Notes under the pieces: model-generated | What the model saw: the letters and a program-made list of their open reading frames with translations, nothing else | Told to the model about the DNA's origin: nothing | The model's database searches: none | Translations under genes and position numbers: made by a program | Source of the DNA: Pseudoalteromonas nigrifaciens | GTDB taxonomy: Bacteria > Pseudomonadota > Gammaproteobacteria > Enterobacterales > Alteromonadaceae | Direction of reading: 5' to 3' | NCBI RefSeq assembly: GCF_002221505.1 | Contig: NZ_CP011036.1 | Span: forward strand, 2,232,001 to 2,296,000 | Length of the DNA: 64,000 nucleotides | Shown: positions 28,023 through 37,962 of the stretch, in pieces | Numbering within the stretch: the stretch's first letter is position 1 | Layout: every line of letters begins with the position of its first letter

Positions 28023-30350
28023 TCAAGTAATGTAGTCTTCTAATTCTAAGCCATGCACCCCTAATACATCATCAGCGAAACACTCTGTTCCGCCTTTACT
28101 TAACACTAAAGTGTCTGACATTAAGAGTCTATATTCTTCAAACTCTTCTAATATAGTTTGTTCGGCAATAATAGCTTTATCAAGAGTTGTGAGAATACTA
28201 AACTGATCTAAAATTTCGGTATTATCTTTCTCCAAACGATAAAAACGTTGTTCAACGCCTTTTGTTGTTATGCCTACTTTATAAAAAATGAGATGCTCTG
28301 TTCTTAGTTGTAAATAATATAGATAACAAGGGGTATCAGGGTCTTTATTGTCTAAATTTCTAAAATACTCAGCACATTTAGGGCAGCCTCCACCATGTTT
28401 ATGATCATGAGCAGTTTGGAGGAAGTCACCATGGGTATGACAAGTAATAATAACCTTGTCTCTGATAGTGTTATATTCTAGTTTAGAGTAATCATACTTA
28501 TCACCATGTACTTTTTTACAGTCTTTTAGGTAATTCTCTAGATTTAATTTTGTAGAATCAACATAGCAATCCCTACATCCACTACCTTTTAAGTGTTGAG
28601 AAGCTCTTTGCTCGAAAATGCCATGAACATAACACTCAATTTTTAGCAGAGTATTAGTGCCATTACAATTAACGTGATCATAACCATACCTTCCTTTATG
28701 AATTTTAAGCGACCTACTAATAAATTCATCTGTCTGAATGTTACGCTTAATGCTAGTACATTCCGGGCATCCAACTCCTCTTAGGTGAGCATCAGTTTTT
28801 TGCTCAAATTCTCCATGTTCTGGACAAGAAACAAGTATTTTACCTTTTGAATTGTTGCTAGTAATTTCTGAATAACTATATTTAAAGTTGTGAATTTCAT
28901 TTGCTTTTTCTATTATCACAGAGAAAGGTACCCTGATCTTTTCTGCGGAAGATTCGAAGCCGCATGCTGGGCACCCAACTCCTCTAATATGCGATGCCGG
29001 TGATTGATTAAAAACACCATGCAATAAACACTTTATGCTAACCTTTTCACTGTATGCAGAATATTCTACTAAATCATACAAATACTTGTCACCATGAACA
29101 TCTTGAGCTCTCAATAAAAACTCTTCATACTTTACCTTTCCAGACTCTGTAGACTTAGTAATCCCGCATTTAGGACACCCTCTTCCACCTTTATGGCTAC
29201 CAGGTGTCTGTTCAAAGTCGCCATGGATATCACATGTTATAACTACTTTTACGTGATTATTTATATAGTTTGTTTTGTCATAGTTCCATCTGAAATCATG
29301 TATGAAATTTGCGCCTTGTATAAACTCAGCCGTTGATGAGCTGCTATCTTTACCACGTTTAATTGCCGCACAACGGTTACAGCCATAGCCTTGCAAATGT
29401 AGTATTGGTTTTTGATAGAATAAGCCATGTGTAGGACAAGTGATTAGCACTTTAGTCTTTGAAGCAATATAGGCAGTTTTTTCATAAGTATAATAAAAAT
29501 TATGCTTTTTATTAGCTCTGTCAATAAACTCACCGGTAGTATACGTTAAGCGGTCATTTGCACAGCTTTTGCAACCTGCTCCTGCTAAGTGGTTATGCGG
29601 ATTTTGTGAGAAATCACCATGCTTTTCACAGGTAATTATTATATCTTCATGTGACTTAGTAAATTGAGTTTTTGAATAGTTATACTTATTTTTATGGGCT
29701 ATTTTTGCTTTTTCTATAAATACACTAGTTGATAACCTTGAAGTGGAGTTATCTATTGCACACTTATGGCAACCGGAACCTTCAAGATGCTTGCGAGGGG
29801 TTTGTTCAAAGTTCCCATGTTCTGGGCAGGTTATTGTAACTCTCGTCGTGTTACCCTTATAATACACATGTTTATAATCAAACCTATCTCCATGGACCTT
29901 TCTAGACTTTAATTCAAATGTTTTGGAAGCTGCTTCGATAGTTTTTAATGCTGTATTTTTGTTTCCACATAGTTTACACCCTGATCCTGCTAAAAAATGT
30001 CGAGCGGCTATTTCAAAAAAACCATGGTGCTTGCACCCTACAGAAACCTTTTTATTTGCACCTGTATAAATTATTTTTGATAAATCATATTTATCCTGAT
30101 GAACCGCTGTTACTTTTTGTATATATTGTAAAGAGGCTTTAGCAATCTTAGCTTGGTTTTGCGCTTCTTTAGAGCACTTTGAGCAATGATATTTATAGTG
30201 ATTTGATGGTGTTTGCTCAAAGTTCCCATGCTGTGGACACGTAATCGTTAATTTAATATTACTACCAATATAAATAGACTTATCATAAGAATAAGTGTCG
30301 CCATGTATAGATTTTGCTTTATTAATAAAACTTAAAGTTTTTTCATCCAT
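28023..30350 (-). CDS. Ten tandem zinc-binding modules fused to a GIY-YIG-like domain
   Basis: A 775-aa protein. Ten repeats of ~65-70 residues follow one pattern: a helix with an x-HxxKYxY piece, a strand, then C-x2-HGxF...H-x5-6-C-x2-C, enough ligands for one zinc ion per module. These resemble the DUF723 modules of phage-related proteins. The last ~100 residues have YLYYLQL, FYKVGITT, QRFYRL, AEQTILEEF and GGTECF, the layout of GIY-YIG/T5orf172-type nucleases. It is the last gene of a leftward operon after two paralogous helicases (45 bp gap). It may be a DNA-binding nuclease, but the family of the combined protein is not known to me. Confidence 0.75.
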   Translation of the reverse strand: MDEKTLSFINKAKSIHGDTYSYDKSIYIGSNIKLTITCPQHGNFEQTPSNHYKYHCSKCSKEAQNQAKIAKASLQYIQKVTAVHQDKYDLSKIIYTGANKKVSVGCKHHGFFEIAARHFLAGSGCKLCGNKNTALKTIEAASKTFELKSRKVHGDRFDYKHVYYKGNTTRVTITCPEHGNFEQTPRKHLEGSGCHKCAIDNSTSRLSTSVFIEKAKIAHKNKYNYSKTQFTKSHEDIIITCEKHGDFSQNPHNHLAGAGCKSCANDRLTYTTGEFIDRANKKHNFYYTYEKTAYIASKTKVLITCPTHGLFYQKPILHLQGYGCNRCAAIKRGKDSSSSTAEFIQGANFIHDFRWNYDKTNYINNHVKVVITCDIHGDFEQTPGSHKGGRGCPKCGITKSTESGKVKYEEFLLRAQDVHGDKYLYDLVEYSAYSEKVSIKCLLHGVFNQSPASHIRGVGCPACGFESSAEKIRVPFSVIIEKANEIHNFKYSYSEITSNNSKGKILVSCPEHGEFEQKTDAHLRGVGCPECTSIKRNIQTDEFISRSLKIHKGRYGYDHVNCNGTNTLLKIECYVHGIFEQRASQHLKGSGCRDCYVDSTKLNLENYLKDCKKVHGDKYDYSKLEYNTIRDKVIITCHTHGDFLQTAHDHKHGGGCPKCAEYFRNLDNKDPDTPCYLYYLQLRTEHLIFYKVGITTKGVEQRFYRLEKDNTEILDQFSILTTLDKAIIAEQTILEEFEEYRLLMSDTLVLSKGGTECFADDVLGVHGLELEDYIT

Positions 30351-30395
30351 GTTAGAGCCTTAAAGGTAATAGAGACCAAACCATTGTAAAATACA

Positions 30396-32255
30396 TTAAA
30401 AAACAGACTGGTTTTTAATGTGCGTAGCTGTCACTTCAGCCTGATGTTTTTTTATTTTAGTTAACTCACTTGAGTGTTCACCACGAAGAAACAATAAAAT
30501 TATTGTGTCATCGAGTGCTACATCTAATAGCTCACTAACCTCTTGCAAATCATCTTCATCCATTGAACGCTTAAATGCATCTGCTTTTTTAGATAAGTTA
30601 TATATACTAAACACACTTGCCATAACTCTCTTATCAGTCGTAGCCTCACCACCACCTGGGTTAACCACTTTATTAAACTCTAACGATTGATTTTGATCTA
30701 ATAATGACGTGAATTCTATTGTTCTACTTTTTGCACAGCTTGGAGTGTAATCATCATAAGTAACGCCGTTTACCCATTGTGCCTTTATCCAGTTCTGATG
30801 TTCACCTTTCAGGGCTCTACCCTGCTTACGGTGTGGACCATCATCTTTTAAAAATTCAGCCTTAATTAGAGCAATAGCCTCAAGTAGTAAGGGGTTTTGG
30901 GTGTATTTTGAGTAATCGTAGTTCGGTATAGCTAATTTACCTGGAACGACTAGATAACTTTGGGTTAAATATGTTTGAGTGTCATCTTTTTTTCGAGAAG
31001 AGGCGGTATATTCCTTATTTGGTGAGATTTGAATCCCTCTATCAAAACCTCTTACATCATATTTAGCACAAATATCTTCAAAAACTGCACGTAAACCTTC
31101 AAAGTCACTTTTATCACTATTTAATTCAAGGTGGTTAAGTAAGTCACTATAAGCTTTAATAGCATCAAGGTTCGTATAGTGTTTGGCTAGTGTATTGCTA
31201 TGGTAACCACAAGCACGACCGATATTAGCCTGGACAATTGCAGCAATATTAGCAATTGTGCTGTCCCAAGTATTAATGAGCGTACTTTTCATTTCTTGAC
31301 CAAAATTAATACCAGCTCTAAAGCCCGCAACAGTTATAGCAATAACTTTGTCATCGAACATTGCTGCTGCTTCATATTCACGTTTAAAATCGTCAATACT
31401 TGCTAAGTCACTTTCCTCAACCCCCACCAACTTTTGGCCAATAACCATAATTTGCTCTTCGGCTATACCGTTTTCTAGTAGGATATTTTTTGCTAAATTA
31501 GCCTGGCTGCTAGGAACCCTAATCAATGACCATCCTGATGAGGGATTCTCTTTGAACTGCCTAATAAAACGCTTACGTAGTAAAGAATCATCACAAAAAT
31601 TACGCTGCTCTTCTGTTAACTTTACTATTTGATTATTGCGGTGCATCTCCCTGATGCCTAAATACTCATCGCTTGTTTTATGAAAAACTAGACTAGTTTT
31701 GAAGTCGTGACGCAGAATAGAATCTGTACCCGCCGAATAGAGCGCGCTAAATGGTGTAGCTGAAATAAAAGCGACTTTACAGTTTGTATTTTCTTTTTCA
31801 AGATATTCAAAAACCTTCGCATATCTTACGGCCTCGGAGCCGGCTCCATAGTGACACTCATCTATTATAATGAGTTTGGGTGGTTGGGCTTTAAAGTTGC
31901 TTGAGAGTGCGAAACTCATATTAGTAAAGTTACTCACAACAACATTATTACATTTAGCAAGATCTTGCTTAGCCTGCTCTTGGAGTGACAAATCGGCCAT
32001 AGTGACCAAATAAAGTGTATCTTTTAATTTTGAACGCTCACAAATATATGTATCTGATAAACTCAACCTTTGTAGTGCAGCTAGTGCTAGTGCGATACCA
32101 GATTTTCCTGATTGCATTTCGGCGGTTATAACAACCGCACGACTACCATCTTTAAAATGACTAAATGCTCGCTGTGCGGCGTGCTGTTGATGCGCAAAAG
32201 TAAACTGAGCTATCACGTCCTCTAGTTGCTTTCTGTGGTTATCTGCTTGATTCAT
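30396..32255 (-). CDS. Superfamily 2 DECH-box helicase, Z1-like (paralogue B)
   Basis: A 619-aa protein. Motif I is AEMQSGKSGIAL near residue 46, motif II IIIDECHYG, motif III FISATPFSALYSAG. Later AGFRAGINFG and VQANIGRACGY resemble helicase motifs V and VI; the GRxxGY form recalls Z1-domain ATPases. It is a paralogue of the gene upstream, sharing many blocks in the first 100 residues, and follows it by only 6 bp. It lacks the ~35-residue acidic insertion of its neighbour. Role unknown; the context of a zinc-repeat nuclease-like partner and a defence island suggests conflict with foreign DNA. Confidence 0.8.
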   Translation of the reverse strand: MNQADNHRKQLEDVIAQFTFAHQQHAAQRAFSHFKDGSRAVVITAEMQSGKSGIALALAALQRLSLSDTYICERSKLKDTLYLVTMADLSLQEQAKQDLAKCNNVVVSNFTNMSFALSSNFKAQPPKLIIIDECHYGAGSEAVRYAKVFEYLEKENTNCKVAFISATPFSALYSAGTDSILRHDFKTSLVFHKTSDEYLGIREMHRNNQIVKLTEEQRNFCDDSLLRKRFIRQFKENPSSGWSLIRVPSSQANLAKNILLENGIAEEQIMVIGQKLVGVEESDLASIDDFKREYEAAAMFDDKVIAITVAGFRAGINFGQEMKSTLINTWDSTIANIAAIVQANIGRACGYHSNTLAKHYTNLDAIKAYSDLLNHLELNSDKSDFEGLRAVFEDICAKYDVRGFDRGIQISPNKEYTASSRKKDDTQTYLTQSYLVVPGKLAIPNYDYSKYTQNPLLLEAIALIKAEFLKDDGPHRKQGRALKGEHQNWIKAQWVNGVTYDDYTPSCAKSRTIEFTSLLDQNQSLEFNKVVNPGGGEATTDKRVMASVFSIYNLSKKADAFKRSMDEDDLQEVSELLDVALDDTIILLFLRGEHSSELTKIKKHQAEVTATHIKNQSVF

Positions 32256-32261
32256 GATATT

Positions 32262-34241
32262 TTACTTTACCGAGAACTGTGATTCGTCACTCAAGGCACC
32301 TGATTTTTCAGGTAACTCATTATGAGCCTTTTTAGCTAAAGTCCTATCTAAGTCGTACTCACCACGCCTATACAAAACAAATATGGTATCGTCATGTGGA
32401 ATATCGAAATAATCACACATATCCCATACATCCCTTTCAGTCATAATTGTTTTAGCAACTTTACGTCTTGAGATGTTGTAAACACTAAACACTGTTGCAG
32501 TAACTGATTTATTTTCAGATAGCTCCCCTGAACCTGGCGCTACGACTCTATTAAACTCCACATAGTCATCATTATCTAACATGCTTGTAAGCATAATTGT
32601 TCTATCTTTCTGAGGGCCATCTACACCTGCCTTCTCAGGGTTATCGTAACTATCACCATTAACCCACTGGGCTTTTATCCAATTTTTCTTTTTACCGCGC
32701 ATGGCTCTACTGCCTTTTACCGACGGTGCTCCATTTTTAATAAACTCTTCTCTTAAAACTGTGATGGCATTTAATAGAAGCTTGTCTTGCGTGTATTGTG
32801 AAAAGTCGTAATCTTGATCTAGCAACCTTGCAGGTACAGCTACATAGTGATCTGTTGCAAATGTTTCTACATCACCAATAGGTCTACGTTTTTTATATTT
32901 AATTGTAAGACCTACATCTAAACCATTAACTTGGTATTCTTGACATACGTCTTCAAAAAACTCTTTTAAACCATCAAAATCAGATGCGGCATGATCAGAA
33001 CATGTCCGTTCTAGATAATCTAAAATTGCCCCATACGCTTCAGCAGCATTACCATTAGTGAAATGCATTGAGGTATTGTTACCATGATAACCACACGCAC
33101 GACCTACATTAGCCTGTACCACAGCAGCAACACTTGCAACTGTGCTATCCCAGGTCGAAATAAGGTTATTCTTCATTAAGTTACCAAAGTTTATTCCGGC
33201 TCGACAACCTGCAACTGTAATTGCAACTAACTTTTCACCAAACAATTCGCTGTCTTCAAATGCTTTTTTAAATCTATCAATTGTAGATAGCTCATCTTCA
33301 GGTACACCTGAAAGAGAATTACCTAGAATGTAAATATTTTCTTCATCTACTCCTTGTGAAATGAAAAATTGTTTGGCATCCATTGCTGTACCTGCAGGTA
33401 CGCGTACTAACGACCAACCCATTCCATCATGCGAATTAAATTGCTGCATAAAATTTTTACGGTGAGACGACTCAACTAAGAAGTTTCTTTCTTCGTCATT
33501 TAAATTGTGTAACCGATTGTTTTGTAGCATCTCTCGTACGCCGTAGTATTCGTCACTGGTTTTATGGAAAACCAAACGAGTACCAAAATCACGGCGTAAA
33601 ATCGAGTCTTTAAGCGCTTGATTAGCTGCTTGAGTTGATTCTTTTAAAAGTTTATCGTTATGCTCTATTTCTGCTTCTGAGCTAACTTCTAATGCTTCTT
33701 CGTACTCTGTTTCTGCACCATATAAAGCGCCAAAAGGTGTCGCAGAAATAAACACGACCTTACAAGAATCATTTTCTTGCTCTAAATAGTCAAATACAGT
33801 GCTATAACGAATACCTGTTACATTAGAGCCATAGTGACATTCATCAATGATGATGAGTTTAGGAGGGTTGCCCTTGAAGTCTGTTTCTAAAGACTTTTCA
33901 AAATTGACAAAATTACTGACCACTACATTTTTCGCAAGCCTTAAGTCATCTTCAGCTTGATCCCTTAAGGCTGTATCTGGCATTGTGACAAGGTATAAGG
34001 TGTCTTTTAGCGAGCGCTTTTGGCAAATGGTTTCATCATCTAGGCTCAAACGTTGTAAACAACATAAAGCTAAAGCAATACCCGATTTACCAGCTTGCAT
34101 TTCTGCAGCTGTAACTACGGCTCTAACATCTTTAGAAAATGCATCAAATGTTTTTGTCGCGGCATTTACTTGATGACCATGTAATGCGTTACTACTAAGG
34201 ATTTCTTGGACTTTTTGGCGGTGTACGTCAGCTTTATTCAT
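32262..34241 (-). CDS. Superfamily 2 DECH-box helicase, Z1-like (paralogue A)
   Basis: A 659-aa paralogue of the downstream gene with the same motif order: AEMQAGKSGIAL, IIIDECHYG, FISATPFGALYGAE, then AGCRAGINFG and VQANVGRACGY. Between motifs III and IV it carries an acidic insertion (EYEEALEVSSEAEIEHNDK region) missing in its partner. It is the first gene of the three-gene leftward unit, with a good ribosome site (AAGGAG). Two divergent copies side by side suggest a heteromeric helicase rather than a recent duplication. Confidence 0.82.
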   Translation of the reverse strand: MNKADVHRQKVQEILSSNALHGHQVNAATKTFDAFSKDVRAVVTAAEMQAGKSGIALALCCLQRLSLDDETICQKRSLKDTLYLVTMPDTALRDQAEDDLRLAKNVVVSNFVNFEKSLETDFKGNPPKLIIIDECHYGSNVTGIRYSTVFDYLEQENDSCKVVFISATPFGALYGAETEYEEALEVSSEAEIEHNDKLLKESTQAANQALKDSILRRDFGTRLVFHKTSDEYYGVREMLQNNRLHNLNDEERNFLVESSHRKNFMQQFNSHDGMGWSLVRVPAGTAMDAKQFFISQGVDEENIYILGNSLSGVPEDELSTIDRFKKAFEDSELFGEKLVAITVAGCRAGINFGNLMKNNLISTWDSTVASVAAVVQANVGRACGYHGNNTSMHFTNGNAAEAYGAILDYLERTCSDHAASDFDGLKEFFEDVCQEYQVNGLDVGLTIKYKKRRPIGDVETFATDHYVAVPARLLDQDYDFSQYTQDKLLLNAITVLREEFIKNGAPSVKGSRAMRGKKKNWIKAQWVNGDSYDNPEKAGVDGPQKDRTIMLTSMLDNDDYVEFNRVVAPGSGELSENKSVTATVFSVYNISRRKVAKTIMTERDVWDMCDYFDIPHDDTIFVLYRRGEYDLDRTLAKKAHNELPEKSGALSDESQFSVK

Positions 34242-34435
34242 AAAACTAACTCCTTGTTAAAATTATGCTGATCCGAGGGCTGTCTATTTAAAATTAACAC
34301 TATTGCTTATATTCAATAGACTTTTTCTTATTCTGCCACTATTTATATTTTTAGCAAATCTAAATACAGTAAACTGTTGATATCACTTAACTAGGTTTAA
34401 AAAGCTTACATTGAATTACTAAATATAGGTGAGAT

Positions 34436-35099
34436 ATGGTACTAAAATTTGAAATCAACGATGAGATTTATTCACAGAAAGAGGCTCGTGCACTATGCAC
34501 ATTACTTTTAAATAAATATAAGATATCTAGGATTGTAAATGATTTAAATGACTTCTTATTTCTAAAAGAAGCGTTTGAACGCCATCACTATAACCCATTA
34601 AAAAAATTACCAAGTCCAATTAAAAACATATTTGTAAAGCCTTCATCAAGTGGATCTAATTATCAATTTTGGGTTGTTTTAGCAGATGGTACAAAAACAC
34701 ACATTGGTTATTCTAAAAAATGCTTTGTAACAGAAAAAGCAAATAATACATGAAGATAATGTTATAGATGCTGCTCGTTACCATATTCGATACCAACAAG
34801 ATAAAGCGCGTAATAGGTTTAAAGATGCAGACAACTTAGTTTGTGCGATATGTTTAGATAATATGGATATAAATGATGTACATGCTGATCTTACACCACC
34901 ATATACGTTTAAATATATATTTGAGTCTTGGCTAGCCCACAAAGGCATAAAGATCACTGGAATTACATATAAGGATTTAAATAATTCTGAAAAACGTGTA
35001 TTTGTTGATGAAAAACTAACTAATGATTGGTGTGAGTTCCATAAATTAAAGTTCAAGCCTCAACCTGCTCATAGTAGATGTAATATGGACCAGGGTTAA
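34436..35099 (+). pseudogene. Frameshifted DUF3223-type (DCL-like) protein with HNH-like C-terminus
   Basis: The first frame (to 34753) encodes a DUF3223/DCL-like domain: YSQKEARALCTLLLNKY, FLFLKEAFERHHY, FWVVLADGTKTHIGYSKKC. After the A5 run at 34734-34738 the continuation lies in the next frame, opening with VIDAARYHIRYQQDK and then CAICLDNMDI and PPYTFKYIFESW, the usual second half of bacterial DUF3223 proteins, which resembles a zinc/HNH-type domain. Removing one A restores a single frame of about 220 codons. It is either a real frameshift mutation or a homopolymer sequencing error. The second part is too coherent to be chance. Confidence 0.7.
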
Positions 35100-35162
35100 T
35101 ACTTATATACTAAAAACCATAAGGCATATTGTCTGTAACTTAGAGATCTTGAGTCGAGGAAA

Positions 35163-35189
35163 TGGCTCATTACAATTTATTATGAGCCA
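35163..35189. repeat. Inverted repeat after the DUF3223-type gene
   Basis: TGGCTCAT and ATGAGCCA form an 8-bp stem with an 11-base loop. There is no T-run on either side, so it is not a typical terminator. Confidence 0.4.
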
Positions 35190-35198
35190 GAGACTTAG

Positions 35199-35450
35199 TT
35201 AAACTTGGAAGTGGCCTTCACAGACCGGATTATCTTGCATATAGCGCACTGCGGGCTTTTCACAAAATCCACATTCAGTACCTTTTGGAACCGTGTTTTC
35301 ATCACAGTTAGGGCAGCTTTTAAGTTTATAATTAAACTTGTGCTCACACACTTCACACTCAATTAAATCATCTTCGCAATCAGGACAATTATCGTATTCA
35401 TCCAAATCGAATTTTAATTTACACTCACTACACTCTTCTAAATCGCTCAT
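35199..35450 (-). CDS. Small zinc-ribbon protein
   Basis: An 83-aa acidic protein with six CxxC pairs in tandem: CSEC, CPDC, CEVC, CPNC, CGFC and a final CEGH. This gives about three zinc-ribbon units. Such small proteins often act as adaptors for nucleic acids or proteins; no function can be assigned. A GGGAAT ribosome-site-like sequence precedes the ATG. A degraded gene lies upstream. Confidence 0.65.
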   Translation of the reverse strand: MSDLEECSECKLKFDLDEYDNCPDCEDDLIECEVCEHKFNYKLKSCPNCDENTVPKGTECGFCEKPAVRYMQDNPVCEGHFQV

Positions 35451-35527
35451 ATTCCCTGCTTCATTTTATTAATTTAGACAGCAATGTACCTTTTAAAGTA
35501 CCTTCAGTAAATCCATGATATTAGTGA

Positions 35528-36186
35528 TTAATTAAGCAATTCTTTAATCAACACAGAACCCAACTGCCGCGTATTAAATGGATTTCCGTTGCTATTTAAA
35601 ATTGAAATCCTAAACTCTTTAGCAATATCACGTAAGTAAGGCTTACAGGGGGTACTAATTCACGATTAACAAACACTTCAATAGTACCGCTTTCAAGCTA
35701 TAATAATTTGTAGTTATGCCATATAGCTTCTTTTAGGTTTAATAAAGTACGTGGCTTAGCAGGTGGATTTATTAACTTGCTCATTGTAATAAAGCTTTTA
35801 CCTGTTGCTACATTGTTCATTAGTCGTTTAGCTTCTTCTACGGCGTATCTAATAGGGTTTAAACTTGAATTTCGTCGGTATTGATTCTTAAAATAATTAT
35901 ACGTTCAACTAAGCCTAACGTATTAGCATACAAGCCTATATAACCGCCTGTATGCAGCCTAGCGGTCTTTTTAACCTATTGTTATGCCATGGGCTTGTGT
36001 AACACCATAGTCAGCCTGATTAACCTCCGTTGCCATACGACCATTAGTTATCAGCGCTACATATAACTCCCCTATTCTCCCAGTTAAATGCTTAAGCTCA
36101 GTTGCTGGTACACCCCAACTAACTCCCTTTCTAACCAGATCACATTTCTCAAGAGACTGAATAATTAGCATTTGTGTTAAAGCCAT
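35528..36186 (-). pseudogene. Degraded DUF6998-like gene
   Basis: An intact-looking 71-codon frame (35971-36186) encodes the start of a protein with GVPATELKHLTGRIGELYVALITNGRMA. Downstream, pieces of the rest can be read in alternating frames: LVERIIILRINTDEIQV then a stop, AVEEAKRLMNNVATGKSFIT, TLLNLKEAIWHNYKLL then a stop, GTIEVFVNRELVPP, and finally KEFRISILNSNGNP to TAA. At least two stops and two frame changes break it. The order of pieces matches my memory of DUF6998-type proteins, sometimes found near nucleases. The short frame is unlikely to be a functional gene on its own. Confidence 0.65.
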
Positions 36187-36205
36187 TTAATTTCTCTATT
36201 TATTT

Positions 36206-36463
36206 TTACTTTTCAGGTAGCTTTTCACACACATCTAAGTTTATTGCTATAAACTCATTCCAGCTGAATCTTTCTTTATAGTATTTATTGAACTGTAACT
36301 CTATTCGGCAAATTTCAGGCCTGTTGTCGTATATTTTACAGTGTTTGGTATTATCATCAAAATACTCACAAGTACCATCACCTCTATCCAGGTAACTGGT
36401 AATAGGTGATAATTTTACGTTTGAGCAGCATTTTCCGCACTTAGTGCATGGAAACTCCATCAA
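36206..36463 (-). CDS. YkgJ-family cysteine-cluster protein
   Basis: An 85-aa protein with the YkgJ cysteine pattern: CTKCGKCC at the start, then CEYFDD, CKIYDNRPEICR and a late cysteine. The family is thought to bind zinc or an iron-sulfur cluster; its role is unknown. Its start overlaps the end of the 477-aa gene by 4 bp, so it is translated with it. Another YkgJ-type gene lies at the right edge of the window but is a different protein. Confidence 0.8.
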   Translation of the reverse strand: MMEFPCTKCGKCCSNVKLSPITSYLDRGDGTCEYFDDNTKHCKIYDNRPEICRIELQFNKYYKERFSWNEFIAINLDVCEKLPEK

Positions 36464-37893
36464 AAATCAAAGCTCTGATCTGATTGCATTAATTGATCAA
36501 ATTCAGCAAAGTTTTGAAATGGTAACTCACAGTCAAATCTTTCATTTAAAGAATTTAAAGCATTTATATATTGTTCTGGTTCTGCGTTATCTACCGCCAA
36601 ATCCATAGCTAAAAAAGTCGAGTCAAATATATGTTTTCTTTCTGCAAAGTGTTTATCAAGTAAGCTTTGAAGCTCTGCTCTATTTTTTTGAATTTGTGGA
36701 ATCGCTTCTAAACAAATAGCGCGTATTTGGTTTCTGCGCTCTTTCGATGCTTTAACAACTGCACTATCACCTAAAGCAACTAAACCAGATTGATGGATCA
36801 TATTCCCAATAAAATAACCAACCCCCGCTCCAACTAAGGCGCCAACTACAGGAATTGGAATAGCTAACTGACCTAAAGCACCATAGTAAAAGGATGAAGT
36901 ACCCGTTATAGCTGTATGACTTATATTCTCAGTTAACTCTTCTAATTCAATCTCACCTTTTAAATAAGATACTATATACTTACTTGTATTAACTACTCCA
37001 ACAGCGATTGCGACAGGCGCAGATGATCTCGTAATACTTTTAGCTAATTGTTCACCTAGGAAGTATGACGAAGAGTGTGTAATACCTTTGCTCATAACTG
37101 TCACTGTATAGCCAGTGGCAAAACCCTTTGCACTATTAATCGCAGTATTTAAAGTCGCTTCTGCAAAGTCTTTCTCTCCTTTTATCACAGAGTAACCTTC
37201 TGCCAAAAAAGATATTCCACCTGTTAAACTTGCTCCAACTATTCCCGCTTTTAGACCAGATTTGTGCATATCAGTAATAGCAGACTTGAATTTATAATTG
37301 TTGGCTATTTTATCTGCTTGCTCTTGGTTTGTTGCATCTAATGCTTCTTGGTAGGTTGTTCCCTCTGAAGCAATATTGTCATGTTGTAATGACTTTTTTA
37401 GATTGCGGAGTGTCTGTTCATAATCTTCGGCTTTGAGTGTGCCTTTTTCTATTCTTTGTTTTAATAACTCTTCTATTTTGCTGTGTTGATCACTTGGGGC
37501 CAAGCGTAGCATTTCATCGTATTTTTTTTGAGATAATGCAAATGCACTTCTCGCCGCGCTATTGCAAGACTTTGCCTGTATCTCTCGAATCGTTTCTTTA
37601 CCATTAGAAATAATAATATCAACAGGATCTATAGGTAGCCCCATACTCGCAGTAGTTCTGGCATATAAGTCACTATCTTTTTTTAAAGCATCAAAGTTAA
37701 ACTTTAATGTCTCTAGTTGCTCGAACATATGACCTTGAGACTTATCAGCAGCAACATTTTTCCATTTTGATGCAAACTGAGATAACTGGTCTGCATCACC
37801 GAATATCCGATATGTTCGCTCTGTTATATCTTGCGTTAAATGTTGAGTGTAGATCCCACCCAAAATAGACGTTGAAGAGTTTATATTGTCCAT
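36460..37893 (-). CDS. Putative QxK-type nuclease with glycine-zipper membrane segments
   Basis: A 477-aa protein. Near the N-terminus, Glu58, Asp92 (PVDIII) and Gln106-x-Lys108 (REIQAKS) fit the E-D-QxK spacing of PD-(D/E)XK nucleases. Residues about 215-365 alternate hydrophobic and Gly/Ala-rich runs (GIVGASLTGGISFLAEG, VVGALVGAGVGYFIG), probably membrane-inserting glycine-zipper helices. The combination of a nuclease-like head with hydrophobic segments recalls effector proteins, but I know of no characterised homologue. It sits in a leftward unit with a glycine-zipper protein, a TerB-like gene (broken) and the overlapping YkgJ gene. Confidence 0.6.
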   Translation of the reverse strand: MDNINSSTSILGGIYTQHLTQDITERTYRIFGDADQLSQFASKWKNVAADKSQGHMFEQLETLKFNFDALKKDSDLYARTTASMGLPIDPVDIIISNGKETIREIQAKSCNSAARSAFALSQKKYDEMLRLAPSDQHSKIEELLKQRIEKGTLKAEDYEQTLRNLKKSLQHDNIASEGTTYQEALDATNQEQADKIANNYKFKSAITDMHKSGLKAGIVGASLTGGISFLAEGYSVIKGEKDFAEATLNTAINSAKGFATGYTVTVMSKGITHSSSYFLGEQLAKSITRSSAPVAIAVGVVNTSKYIVSYLKGEIELEELTENISHTAITGTSSFYYGALGQLAIPIPVVGALVGAGVGYFIGNMIHQSGLVALGDSAVVKASKERRNQIRAICLEAIPQIQKNRAELQSLLDKHFAERKHIFDSTFLAMDLAVDNAEPEQYINALNSLNERFDCELPFQNFAEFDQLMQSDQSFDF

Positions 37894-37962
37894 AAGAAAC
37901 TTATTAATTAATTCTATATTTAAAAATTCGAGGAGGTTTATCCTGCCTCCTCGAATAACAGG